This document shows positions 37,833 through 45,858 of a DNA stretch of 64,000 nt, piece by piece. Below the pieces are notes generated by a model. That model did not search any database. It was given only the letters and a program-made list of their open reading frames with translations, and had not been told where the DNA came from. Within the stretch, counting starts at the first letter, position 1. Every line of letters starts with the position of its first letter. Where the stretch lies: the NCBI GenBank assembly GCA_020846195.1, contig JADLEJ010000004.1:248001-312000 (forward strand), read 5' to 3'. The position numbers were made by a program, and so were the translations under genes. Source of the DNA: Nitrospira sp. GTDB lineage: Bacteria > Nitrospirota > Nitrospiria > Nitrospirales > Nitrospiraceae.

Positions 37833-38266
37833 TCACACACCTTTACGAAAGAGATTATGGCCCATCCCAAGAAGACTCAGACCAATAACGGGGGGCTTAA
37901 CCCACAAAGCCACTGACCTGCTGCGTTTCCGCCATCCCCCTGGGATGAAGCCTAGTGGGGATTCGAACCCCGGAGCCTTTCGGCAGGCCTTAGAGAAGCG
38001 CAAAACCATAGTGACGATGCCACAATGGCTGCGTTATGCTCCTCTACCGCGAGTCTAAGACGCTGTTGATTGCCCTGCAAGGAATAGTTATAAACGGAAC
38101 AGTACTTTGCAAGACGAACAGATTTGGAAAAACAATAGGGACATTCTTAATTTCAGGGAAGAATTACCGCAACCCACCACTGCTACCGTCGAATTTCGTG
38201 GAGAGAGCGATCACGTTGAACCCTAGACTGAGAAGATGTCTGAGGGGGGAAGTCCAATCTCTCGAC
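37833..38266. other. 434-nt gap between slipin and toxin genes
   Basis: No credible coding frame is visible. The gap contains a tRNA-like 3' fragment (37947-37996) and AT-richer DNA than the surrounding genome. It may be a remnant of an integration event; no integrase or direct repeat is seen. Confidence 0.45.
37947..37996 (-). pseudogene. tRNA-like 3' fragment
   Basis: On the minus strand the order is a small stem-loop GCC-GAAA-GGC like a long variable arm, then a T-arm-like GGGGTTCGAATCCCC, then ACTAGGCTTCA. This resembles the 3' half of a Leu- or Ser-type tRNA. I cannot find a matching 5' acceptor strand, D arm or anticodon stem nearby and no CCA is encoded, so it is unlikely to be a working tRNA. 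It may be a decayed attachment site. Confidence 0.35.
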
Positions 38267-38521
38267 CTACCGATACACGTCTTTGCGATGCTCAATGGAA
38301 AGCACGTCAAGCCAACCTGAACCAACTCGGCGATAGAGCACACGATAGGGCCAGACGCGATACGGCCAGACCTTGTCTTTCTGGAACTGCCCCTTGAGGG
38401 GTTTGCCTTCGAGCGGATGTTCGGCAAGATACCGAAGGGCTTCTTTGAGGCGGGATCGGGTCAATTCATCGAATGGCTTGAGATCTTTGACGGCTTGCGG
38501 CGTAAGACGAACTTGCCTCAC
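38267..38521 (-). CDS. RelE/ParE-family toxin
   Basis: The 84-residue protein starts at GTG, in a GTGA overlap with the antitoxin stop. It has the family pattern: VRLTPQAVKDLKPFDE, ALRYLAEHPLEGKPLKG, a basic YRVWPYRVLYRR core strand pair and C-terminal VLSIEHRKDVYR. RelE-type toxins cleave mRNA on the ribosome and ParE-type ones inhibit gyrase; which applies cannot be told here. It is encoded after its antitoxin, as is common for Phd/YefM-RelE pairs. Confidence 0.85.
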   Translation of the reverse strand: MRQVRLTPQAVKDLKPFDELTRSRLKEALRYLAEHPLEGKPLKGQFQKDKVWPYRVWPYRVLYRRVGSGWLDVLSIEHRKDVYR

Positions 38522-38784
38522 TGCTCCTCACCGAACACATCCTCGAAGGAACTGAACTTTCCTGCTTTGGCTTCTTTTAATCCTTGCTTGAGCGCCTTGA
38601 CGGCCTTGGGATTCGACAATAGCTCCAGCGTCTCAACCCAGCTTTCAAACTCTTCAGCCCCCATCACAACGGCTGTAGGTGCGCCATTCTTCGTAACGAC
38701 AACGCGCTCGGACAGCCGCCCAACACGGTCGACAATCGTAGAAAACTGACTTCTCGCCGCTTTGAGAGACAAGGTTTTAGTCAT
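38518..38784 (-). CDS. Phd/YefM-family antitoxin
   Basis: This is an 88-residue protein from the ATG at 38784 (AAAGGAG 9 nt upstream; the frame runs 17 residues further without a ribosome-binding site). The N-terminal part MTKTLSLKAARSQFSTIVDRV...ERVVVTKNGAPTAVVMGAEEFES is the Phd/YefM DNA-binding fold. The C-terminal acidic helix would cap the toxin. A 12-bp palindrome upstream is the likely operator. Confidence 0.88.
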   Translation of the reverse strand: MTKTLSLKAARSQFSTIVDRVGRLSERVVVTKNGAPTAVVMGAEEFESWVETLELLSNPKAVKALKQGLKEAKAGKFSSFEDVFGEEQ

Positions 38785-38811
38785 GCTCGATAGCTCCTTT
38801 ATTAGAACTGT

Positions 38812-38823
38812 ACACAATTGTGT
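38812..38823. promoter_or_regulatory. palindromic operator of the toxin-antitoxin operon
   Basis: A perfect 12-bp palindrome, ACACAATTGTGT, lies 27 nt upstream of the antitoxin start codon. Phd/YefM antitoxins bind palindromes in their own promoters, so this is the probable autoregulation site. Confidence 0.5.
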
Positions 38824-38987
38824 GCCCCCGAGCAAGCCTGATTCGAGAGAGATATAGATGGCACGTTAACAGGCCATCTGCACAAACTACCAAGAAGACA
38901 CCTGGAGGCCAATCTCTCGATTCAGACCATACTCAGCTGTGGTAAAGTGAGCATGGGTGCTTAGGTCTCCACGGATCGGAGGCTCCT

Positions 38988-40190
38988 ATGCGATCATCCG
39001 CTTACACTCCTCTCGTCCTCTCTGATTACAACATCTCTCCTGAACAGGGCTTTCTTCCGTCAGATCCGCTTGAACAATTGCAGGACTCGCCAATGCTGAG
39101 TCAGCTTGGGCACGAGCTTCCGAAATTACTCAGTGCGCGAAGGATCCGGCAGTTCATAAACGGGCAGCGGCAACTTCTCCCGTCTATTCCTTCCACATGG
39201 CGGGAACAGGATTATCGGGCCGCGATGCGGATTCTCTCGTTCGCCGGCCATGCCTATGTGTGGGAGGTGCCGGATAAGCCGGCGGCGACAATCCCCGCGC
39301 AACTCGCGCAACCCTGGTGTGACCTAGCGCTGAAGCTGGGCCGCCCCCCGGTGCTCTCCTATGCGTCCTATGCCCTCGATAACTGGCGCAGGCTCGATCC
39401 CGCTAAGCGGATTCAACTCGACAACATCGTTCTCCTCCAGAATTTTCTGGGCGGCTTGGATGAAGAGTGGTTTGTGGTGATCCACATTCAAATCGAGCGG
39501 CAGGCAGGACCGGGTTTGGCTGGACTTATTCGAGCCATCAATGGAGCCGCCAGCGACAAGCCCGAGGAAGTACTCGCCGGACTTCGATCCCTTGCTGCCG
39601 CCCAAACCGCCATGAGGGACACTCTGCTGCGCATGAAAGAACGGTGCGATCCGTATGTATATTACAACCGCGTGCGTCCCTATATTCATGCCTGGAAAAA
39701 CAGCCCTGCACTGCCCGATGGCCTGACGTATGAAGGCGTTGCCGCCTATGCCGGAAAACCGCAACAGTTTCGCGGTGAAACCGGGGCCCAAAGCTCCATC
39801 GTGCCCTGCCTCGATGCCGGGTTGGGCATCACCCATGCCCCCGATCCTCTGACTGTCTATCTGCAGGAAATGCGGGAGTACATGCCTCCACAACATCAGG
39901 ATTTTCTCCGCGCACTCCAGCACATGAGTGATGGAAGTGGCAGGCCGTTGCTTTCCGGATATGCCCGCGATCAGAGATCACGCAATCCGGCACTCTGGGA
40001 TGCCTATTGCACCTGCGTCGATCTGCTGGCCCAGTTCCGAGAAATCCATGTCGGATATGCGGATAGCTATATCCATCGCCAACACCAGGTCCATGCCAGC
40101 AACCCCAGCGCCGTAGGGACGGGCGGCACGCCCTTCATGGCCTATCTCCAAAAGCACTTGGACGAAACGAAGCGCGCCATCGTTGACTAG
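38988..40190 (+). CDS. indoleamine 2,3-dioxygenase family heme protein
   Basis: The 400-residue protein aligns along its length with the indoleamine 2,3-dioxygenase family, which opens the indole ring of tryptophan to N-formylkynurenine with heme and O2. Recognisable parts are PPVLSYASYALDNW, NFLGGLDEEWFVVIHIQIE, FRGETGAQSSIVPCLDAGLGI (human: AGGSAGQSSVFQCFD) and QFREIHVGYADSYI, whose His354 fits the proximal heme ligand. GTGGTPFMAYLQKHLDET near the end is also typical. GGAGG lies 5 nt before the ATG. No other kynurenine-pathway gene is nearby; a ferritin-like/VIT protein follows. Confidence 0.88.
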   Translation: MRSSAYTPLVLSDYNISPEQGFLPSDPLEQLQDSPMLSQLGHELPKLLSARRIRQFINGQRQLLPSIPSTWREQDYRAAMRILSFAGHAYVWEVPDKPAATIPAQLAQPWCDLALKLGRPPVLSYASYALDNWRRLDPAKRIQLDNIVLLQNFLGGLDEEWFVVIHIQIERQAGPGLAGLIRAINGAASDKPEEVLAGLRSLAAAQTAMRDTLLRMKERCDPYVYYNRVRPYIHAWKNSPALPDGLTYEGVAAYAGKPQQFRGETGAQSSIVPCLDAGLGITHAPDPLTVYLQEMREYMPPQHQDFLRALQHMSDGSGRPLLSGYARDQRSRNPALWDAYCTCVDLLAQFREIHVGYADSYIHRQHQVHASNPSAVGTGGTPFMAYLQKHLDETKRAIVD

Positions 40191-40260
40191 ACTTGCCGAG
40201 CGGCGTATCGTTTCGCACGCACTGGGCCATTTGTGCGCGCCCCACTATCGAGGTCTCACC

Positions 40261-41223
40261 GTGCAATCTGCTTCAACGTATGATCCTCGCCTTGCCCGCG
40301 ATCTCATTCTCGACGAATTGTTCGATCTGTCTCTCTACAAGACGCTGCGGGAGGTAACCCAGCCGGATATCCACGCAACTCTCGATGAACTGATAAAAAT
40401 TGAAACGGCCCACCTGGCCTTCTGGCAGAAATTCTTCGACCTGAAACTTTCCGATCTCGATCTTGGCCGGCGCATTAAACTATCCGTCATCATGCTGGCC
40501 TGCCGGTTTTTTGGTTCGACCGCAGTGCATCTCGTCCTGGAATCAATCGAGGTCCACGGAGTGCGGAAGTATCTCGCTATCTGGCAAACCTACCAAGGCA
40601 CGCCGCTGGGAGATGCGTTGCGCGGGATTCTCATGGATGAGTTCAAGCATGAAGACGTGCTGGTTACGGCATTGACCCAACGAAAGATCAACCCAGAAAA
40701 GATCCGCAATATCTTTCTCGGCCTGAATGACGGCCTTGTGGAAATTCTCGGCGCGGTAAGCGGATTCTTTGGAGCCTTCGGCAGTACGACCATGGTGCTG
40801 ATCGCCGCCACAACCACCGCCGTCGCGGGAGCCCTGTCGATGGGAGCGGGCGCGTTCCTGGCGCTCAATTCCGAGAAGGAAGTAAAATCGACCGAGGTGG
40901 CGAAGAAAGTCTTCTTGGGCGAGGAATCGGAGTTCGCTCCGATGGAGGAACAGCCGTTGTCATCGGCGCTGGTTGTCGGCTCAGCCTATCTGTTAGGGGC
41001 TATCGTGCCAGTTTTCCCCGTGCTGATCGGCGCAACCGATGCCAGGTTCTCCGTCTTAACGGCCGGACTGATGGTTGTCCTGGTCTCCACGATTCTCTCG
41101 TTTCTCTCCGGCATGGACATCAAGCGGCGCATCATGCTCAACCTGGCGATCATCGCCGTGGCCGTCAGCATCAGCTATGGGATTGGAATTGTGGCGAAGA
41201 ATTACTGGGGCATTGCGCTGTAA
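40261..41223 (+). CDS. membrane-bound ferritin, MbfA-like (ferritin-like plus VIT1 domain)
   Basis: This is a 320-residue protein from a GTG at 40261 (GAGG 7 nt upstream); an in-frame TTG at 40183 would overlap the previous gene. The N-terminal half is a ferritin-like helix bundle with iron-ligand motifs (LILDELFDL, IKIETAHLAFW, MDEFKHEDVL). The C-terminal half is a VIT1/CCC1 transporter with four or five helices, starting GLNDGLVEILGAVSGFFGAFGS. MbfA proteins of alphaproteobacteria with this architecture export iron. Location is the cytoplasmic membrane. Pairing with a heme dioxygenase suggests iron or oxidative-stress handling, but no regulatory site was recognised. Confidence 0.88.
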   Translation: MQSASTYDPRLARDLILDELFDLSLYKTLREVTQPDIHATLDELIKIETAHLAFWQKFFDLKLSDLDLGRRIKLSVIMLACRFFGSTAVHLVLESIEVHGVRKYLAIWQTYQGTPLGDALRGILMDEFKHEDVLVTALTQRKINPEKIRNIFLGLNDGLVEILGAVSGFFGAFGSTTMVLIAATTTAVAGALSMGAGAFLALNSEKEVKSTEVAKKVFLGEESEFAPMEEQPLSSALVVGSAYLLGAIVPVFPVLIGATDARFSVLTAGLMVVLVSTILSFLSGMDIKRRIMLNLAIIAVAVSISYGIGIVAKNYWGIAL

Positions 41224-41226
41224 CGT

Positions 41227-42774
41227 TTACCGGGCCGGCACCATGGGAAGCTCGCGCGACCCTTCCGCCTCTCGCTGAATGCGCTCTCGCTCTGCGCGGG
41301 AGGCTTCCAAAACATCGTGCAACATGTCGTCCGTCATTTGCGTCATCTGCGCCGCCGCATCTTTCATATCGGCGTGCTCCACTGCGCGCGTGAGCACTTC
41401 TGATTTCGTCGCGCCTTTTTTCTGCCCCATGAAGGGTTTCGTAATCAGAAACACCACATCGCGCACTGGCATGAACCGCAAGAATCGCCGAAGCAACCGA
41501 ATCGTCTGGATCGGATAGCAGAAAAGCTTGTACATGAACAGCTTCTGCAGCCCCTTTTGCCGCACGCGATTGATCGTCTCGCCGGGCAAACAGGTGGGAT
41601 CGATTTCTGAACACTTGAAGTACTTGTACCAATCAGTCGATTCCTGCACCAGCCCGCGCTTTACATATTCCTGCCAGAGCGGAGTCCCGCGATACACACA
41701 GAGCCGGTTGAACCCAAATGTATCCAACGGCAGTTTGGCGGCAAAATCGAAGGTGGCCTTCATATCTTCAATAGTTTCGTCTGGATTGCCGACGGTAAAG
41801 AACCCGTGCACGATTTCGATACCGGCCTTCTTGGCATTCTTGACCGCCGTGGTCACCTCCGCCAACGTCTGTTCCTTTTTCAGCCGATCAAGGATCTTCT
41901 GGCTGCCGCTCTCGATTCCAAACATGACCGTGCGGCAATGGGCCTTCGCCATCGCGGGGAACAGATGCTGCGCGACGGAATCGACTCGGCCCTCGATACC
42001 CCATTGGATGGCCAACTTCTCGTCCATCACGCCTTGGCAAATGGCCTCGATCCGCTTCGGCTGAAGAAGGAAATGATCGTCCACGAAATAGACCGATCCG
42101 TAGCCGTGCTCTTCGAGATATTTGAGTTCGGCCACGACGTGCGCGGGAGTCCGCGCGCGCCATTTCCCTTCGTTGAAAACCGGGATATCGCAAAACACGC
42201 AGGGCCAGGGACAGCCGCGAGAGGTCTGCATTGTCGTGAATCGTTCCATCGAGAGGACCGCCGGCACATCCAGCGGCATCGACTCGATGAAATCGAGCTT
42301 GAGGCTCTCACGGTCAGGAAACGGCCACTGATCCAAATGGCGTTCCATCGGACGGTTTGGATTATGAATGACTTTCCCGTCCTTCATCCACGTTACGCCA
42401 GCCACGGTTTCCGGGCTGCCCAAATTCTCGAGCAGATCGAGCAATAACTGCTCACCATCGCCGCGACAGATGAAATCCACTTCGGGACACTGCATTTTTA
42501 CTAGCGGGGCATTGAGACTGGCGAACACACCGCCGAAAGCCAGCTTGACCTTTTGATTGGTCGCGCGAATCTGGCGCGCAAGAATTTTTGCGTAGGGATA
42601 ACTTGTCGTGCTCAGAAAGCTCAGACCGACGAGGTCCGGCTGCTCACGATTAATCTGATCGATGATTGTGTCGTTCGGCGTGTCGGGATTCGCCTGGTCG
42701 AACATCACGCATTCATGCCCGGCTTGCTTCACGACGGACGAGAGCGACATGATGCCGATGGGCGGAAAGCCCAT
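41227..42774 (-). CDS. B12-binding-domain radical SAM protein
   Basis: From the first ATG the protein has 515 residues. The N-terminal region is a cobalamin-binding Rossmann fold (PPIGIMSLSSVVKQAGHECVMFDQA, PDLVGLSFLSTTSYPYAKILARQI). The radical SAM motif CxxxCxxC is in TSRGCPWPCVFCDIP (about residue 185), followed by FVDDHFLLQPKR and GIESGSQKILDRLKKEQ. Such proteins carry out methylations or other radical chemistry; the substrate is unknown. The reading frame keeps family similarity upstream of the ATG (LIHVRDPQFYALP), so the true start is probably a CTG at 42861 with AAGGAG 5 nt before it. The stop codon is 3 nt from that of the convergent MbfA-like gene. Confidence 0.85.
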   Translation of the reverse strand: MGFPPIGIMSLSSVVKQAGHECVMFDQANPDTPNDTIIDQINREQPDLVGLSFLSTTSYPYAKILARQIRATNQKVKLAFGGVFASLNAPLVKMQCPEVDFICRGDGEQLLLDLLENLGSPETVAGVTWMKDGKVIHNPNRPMERHLDQWPFPDRESLKLDFIESMPLDVPAVLSMERFTTMQTSRGCPWPCVFCDIPVFNEGKWRARTPAHVVAELKYLEEHGYGSVYFVDDHFLLQPKRIEAICQGVMDEKLAIQWGIEGRVDSVAQHLFPAMAKAHCRTVMFGIESGSQKILDRLKKEQTLAEVTTAVKNAKKAGIEIVHGFFTVGNPDETIEDMKATFDFAAKLPLDTFGFNRLCVYRGTPLWQEYVKRGLVQESTDWYKYFKCSEIDPTCLPGETINRVRQKGLQKLFMYKLFCYPIQTIRLLRRFLRFMPVRDVVFLITKPFMGQKKGATKSEVLTRAVEHADMKDAAAQMTQMTDDMLHDVLEASRAERERIQREAEGSRELPMVPAR

Positions 42775-42974
42775 GACGCGAATATTGCCGTTTTTCGCGC
42801 GGGTTTTTGCCGGAAGCGCGTAGAACTGGGGATCACGGACGTGGATCAGAAAAACTCGCAGACAAGCTCCTTGGTTCGGCCTTAACTTTCACTGAGTGCG
42901 GTGACAGCGGAAGGATGCACCGGAGTGAGTGGGATGCGGTGAACACACGCAAACCTTGGGCAGAGACTAGCACG

Positions 42975-43005
42975 ATACTAGGTTTGTGGAAAGAGAATAG
43001 TTCAA
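42975..43005 (-). promoter_or_regulatory. possible promoter of the radical SAM gene
   Basis: On the minus strand TTGAAC (43005-43000), a 19-nt spacer and TAGTAT (42980-42975). The spacer is longer than ideal. It would give a leader of about 105 nt before the CTG at 42861. Confidence 0.3.
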
Positions 43006-43059
43006 GGACTGCCCCACTTCAGCTCATCGATCGAACCATGACTGCTTGGTCCAAATACA

Positions 43060-43096
43060 GATCGGGGGTGCTGAGCATCACTCAGCACCCCCGATC
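43060..43096 (-). terminator. terminator hairpin of the rTCA operon
   Basis: A perfect 16-bp inverted repeat (43060-43075 with 43081-43096) has a 5-nt loop, 22 nt downstream of the sucD stop. There is no long T-run on the minus strand (TGTATTTGG follows), so it may act as a strong hairpin for RNA 3'-end protection or as a non-classical terminator. Confidence 0.7.
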
Positions 43097-43118
43097 ACAC
43101 ACCTTAACGGGAAAATCG

Positions 43119-43991
43119 CTAGCGGCCCAGCGCCAGCTTGATGGCGTTACCGATCTCCGCCGGATTCTTGACGACCTTCACACCGGCCGATTCGAGCGTC
43201 TTCATTTTTTCAGCGGCAGTCCCTTTACCACCCGACACAATGGCTCCGGCATGGCCCATACGGCGACCTGGAGGCGCCGTGATGCCGGCGATGAAACTGA
43301 CGACCGGCTTCTTCACATTCTTCTTAATGAACTCAGCGGCTTTCTCTTCGGCGTCGCCGCCAATCTCACCGATCATCACGATCCCCTGGGTCTCAGGATC
43401 TTTCTCGAACAGCGCCAGCACATCGACAAAGCCGGTTCCATTCACCGGATCGCCGCCGATCCCGACACAGGTAGTTTCACCAAGGCCCAAGGTCGACAAC
43501 TGATGCACCGCTTCATACGTGAGGGTCCCGCTGCGCGAAACAACCCCGACGATGCCCTTCTTATGGATAAAACCCGGCATAATGCCGATCTTCGCCTCGT
43601 CCACCGTAATCACACCAGGACAGTTTGGACCGATCAATCGCACATCGCGGCCATAGAGTGCCCGCTTCACCTTCACCATGTCGTTCACCGGAATGCCTTC
43701 GGTGATGCAGATGATCAGCTTCACCCCGGCATCGGCGGCTTCAAGAATCGCATCGGCGCAGAACGGCGGCGGCACAAAAATCAGCGAGGTGTCGCAGCCT
43801 TCTTTTTTGACCGCATCCCGCACCGTATTGAAAACGGGGATGCCTTCCACTTCCTGTCCGGCTTTCCCTGGGGTAACACCAGCAACGACTTTCGTGCCAT
43901 AGGCCTTGCATTGCGTCGCATGGAACGAGCCTTCTTTGCCCGTAATCCCCTGCACCACTACCCGCGTGTTCTTATTCACCAGAATTGACAT
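43119..43991 (-). CDS. sucD: succinyl-CoA synthetase subunit alpha
   Basis: The 290-residue alpha subunit binds CoA and carries the phosphohistidine. CoA-binding motif [19 protein letters not shown] is at the N-terminus, [17 protein letters not shown] in the middle, and the active-site histidine is in [15 protein letters not shown] near residue 245. In the reductive TCA cycle the enzyme activates succinate to succinyl-CoA. It is the last gene of the operon, separated from sucC by a lipoprotein gene. Confidence 0.96.
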   Translation of the reverse strand: MSILVNKNTRVVVQGITGKEGSFHATQCKAYGTKVVAGVTPGKAGQEVEGIPVFNTVRDAVKKEGCDTSLIFVPPPFCADAILEAADAGVKLIICITEGIPVNDMVKVKRALYGRDVRLIGPNCPGVITVDEAKIGIMPGFIHKKGIVGVVSRSGTLTYEAVHQLSTLGLGETTCVGIGGDPVNGTGFVDVLALFEKDPETQGIVMIGEIGGDAEEKAAEFIKKNVKKPVVSFIAGITAPPGRRMGHAGAIVSGGKGTAAEKMKTLESAGVKVVKNPAEIGNAIKLALGR

Positions 43992-44019
43992 AGTCTCGTC
44001 CCTTCACAGGCTCCCGTTT

Positions 44020-44667
44020 CTAAAAAATGCCCTTTTGGTGCGCGTCTTCAATGGTGGCCCGATGCATGTCGTACTGCGCCGCGCTCAGCTTTACCGCGGG
44101 ACTGTCAGCAAACGGCATGGCAAACATCAAGAAGAACTGAATCCAGAACCCCATTTTTTCTCGCTTTTCAACAGTCCCGATCTCTTTCGACTGGCGATCT
44201 CTATAACTCGTTTGCGTCGCAAGGTCTTGAGCAACATACCCGGGGATCATGGTAAATGTGATTGCCGATACGGCCGCAGACCAGGAAAACCCATCGTCTC
44301 CCGCATCAAGCACAGTAATATCCGCATGAAGATCGGCAGGAGTCCCATTGGTAATCACGGACGAAAACAAATCCGAGTCTAAATACGCCTTGATCGCCTG
44401 CTCACGAGAATCGCCAAGGCCTTCCTTCCCCTGAGGGCCGATCCCTGCGACATGGAGCGCAATGGACTTCTTGGCCGGCTGAGCCGACTGTGCCGGGCGC
44501 TGCCCAGGCGTCGGCACCGCCCCATCCCGGACCATGATGCATCCAGAAGCGCTCATTGCCAGAAAAATCACGGTCAGGATTGCCCAAGGCATTTCCGCAT
44601 TCCACCTTCCGCGCACGCGCTGGTCCATGAACCGCAACTGTCTTGTCAGCGCAAATACCGGTTTCAC
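44020..44667 (-). CDS. hypothetical lipoprotein inserted between sucC and sucD
   Basis: The 215-residue frame starts at a GTG directly after the sucC stop (TAAGTG); internal ATGs at 44628 or 44592 are alternatives. A lipoprotein signal (AILTVIFLAMSASGC) is preceded by an unusually long, basic N-terminal region if the GTG is used. The mature part has a DxDxG-poor alpha/beta look (KSIALHVAGIGPQGKEGLGDSREQAIKAYLDSDLFSSV, LHADITVLDAG) and hydrophobic stretches near residues 130-175. I do not recognise the family. Its place within a central-carbon operon is unexpected. Confidence 0.65.
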   Translation of the reverse strand: MKPVFALTRQLRFMDQRVRGRWNAEMPWAILTVIFLAMSASGCIMVRDGAVPTPGQRPAQSAQPAKKSIALHVAGIGPQGKEGLGDSREQAIKAYLDSDLFSSVITNGTPADLHADITVLDAGDDGFSWSAAVSAITFTMIPGYVAQDLATQTSYRDRQSKEIGTVEKREKMGFWIQFFLMFAMPFADSPAVKLSAAQYDMHRATIEDAHQKGIF

Positions 44668-45846
44668 TTACGCCGCTTTACCGGTCAACTTTACAATCTT
44701 TTGCGCGGCTTCCCACAAATCATTGGCCACTTCCAATTTCAGACCGGATCCAGCCAGTAACGTACGGCCCTCTTCCGCATTCGTTCCTTGCAGGCGAACC
44801 ACTAACGGCACCGTGATTTTGACTTCCTTCGCCGCTTCGATCACTCCGTTGGCGATGCGCTCACAGCGCACGATTCCGCCGAAGATATTGATGAAGATGC
44901 CCTTGACGTTCGGATCCTTGAGGAGAATCCGGAACCCGGCTGCGACGGTTTCCTTGGTGGCGCCGCCGCCGACGTCCAAAAAGTTCGCCGGCTCGCTGCC
45001 CGCCAGCTTGATTACATCCATCGTCGCCATGGCGAGACCCGCGCCATTCACCATGCAGCCGATGTTGCCGTCCAGCTTCACGTAATTCAAATTGTTCGCG
45101 CCGGCTTCGATTTCGAGCGGCTCTTCTTCATTGAGATCGCGCATCTGCTGCACATCGGCATGCTTGAACAGCGCGTTGTCGTCGAAAGAGACCTTGCCGT
45201 CGAGGGCCACGATGGTTTTTTCTTTCGTAATGATGAGCGGATTGATCTCGACCATCGCCGCATGCTTCTCCATGAACAGGCGATAGAGATTGCCCATCAT
45301 CGCAATAAACGGATTCATCACGGCTGGCTCGATTGCATTGAGGCCAAGGGCGAAGGCGACATTGCGCCCGTTGTAACCCTGGAATCCCACGGCCGGATCG
45401 ATCAATTCCTTGATGATTTTCTCGGGCGTCTTTTCCGCCACCTCTTCGATTTCCATTCCGCCCTCGGTGCTGGCGATGAACACCGGCCAGCCGGAGTCGC
45501 GGTCCACGAGAATGCTCAGATACAATTCCTTGCTGATATTCGCGCCCTCTTCGAGAAGGAGCCGATGAACCTGGCGTCCCTTTGGGCCGGTCTGATGCGT
45601 CACCAGCGTCTTGCCGATCAACTCCTTGGCCAGGCCTGCCACGGCCGCTTTATCTTTGGTGATCTTGACGCCGCCCGCCTTGCCGCGGCCGCCCGCATGA
45701 ATCTGCGCCTTCACGACAAACACCGGCGTGTTCAGCTCAGTGGCCCAAGCCGTCGCCGCTTCCGGAGACGTTACTTCTTTTCCACGCGGGACCGGCACAC
45801 CAAATTGCGCAAACAACTGCTTCGCCTGAAACTCATGCACATTCAT
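44668..45846 (-). CDS. sucC: succinyl-CoA synthetase subunit beta
   Basis: The 392-residue ATP-grasp subunit begins MNVHEFQAKQLFAQFGVPVP. It shows KAQIHAGGRGKAGGVKI (nucleotide binding), MVEINPLIITKEKTIVALDGKV and VNGAGLAMATMDVIKLAGSEPANFLDVGGGA. It binds the nucleotide and interacts with the alpha subunit. It follows frdA by 12 nt in the rTCA operon. Confidence 0.96.
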   Translation of the reverse strand: MNVHEFQAKQLFAQFGVPVPRGKEVTSPEAATAWATELNTPVFVVKAQIHAGGRGKAGGVKITKDKAAVAGLAKELIGKTLVTHQTGPKGRQVHRLLLEEGANISKELYLSILVDRDSGWPVFIASTEGGMEIEEVAEKTPEKIIKELIDPAVGFQGYNGRNVAFALGLNAIEPAVMNPFIAMMGNLYRLFMEKHAAMVEINPLIITKEKTIVALDGKVSFDDNALFKHADVQQMRDLNEEEPLEIEAGANNLNYVKLDGNIGCMVNGAGLAMATMDVIKLAGSEPANFLDVGGGATKETVAAGFRILLKDPNVKGIFINIFGGIVRCERIANGVIEAAKEVKITVPLVVRLQGTNAEEGRTLLAGSGLKLEVANDLWEAAQKIVKLTGKAA

Positions 45847-45858
45847 GCTGTACCCCTC

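Noticed and set aside
37940..38260. tmRNA or complete tRNA around the T-arm-like sequence.
   Set aside because: No tmRNA tag frame or 5' GG...TTCGAC consensus in the correct place, no matching acceptor strand and no usable anticodon stem.
38340..38380. Apparent tandem repeat WPYRVWPYRV in the RelE-like toxin.
   Set aside because: It aligns with the normal two-strand core of the family (YRVGDYRVIY) with GD replaced by WP, so no residues are inserted.
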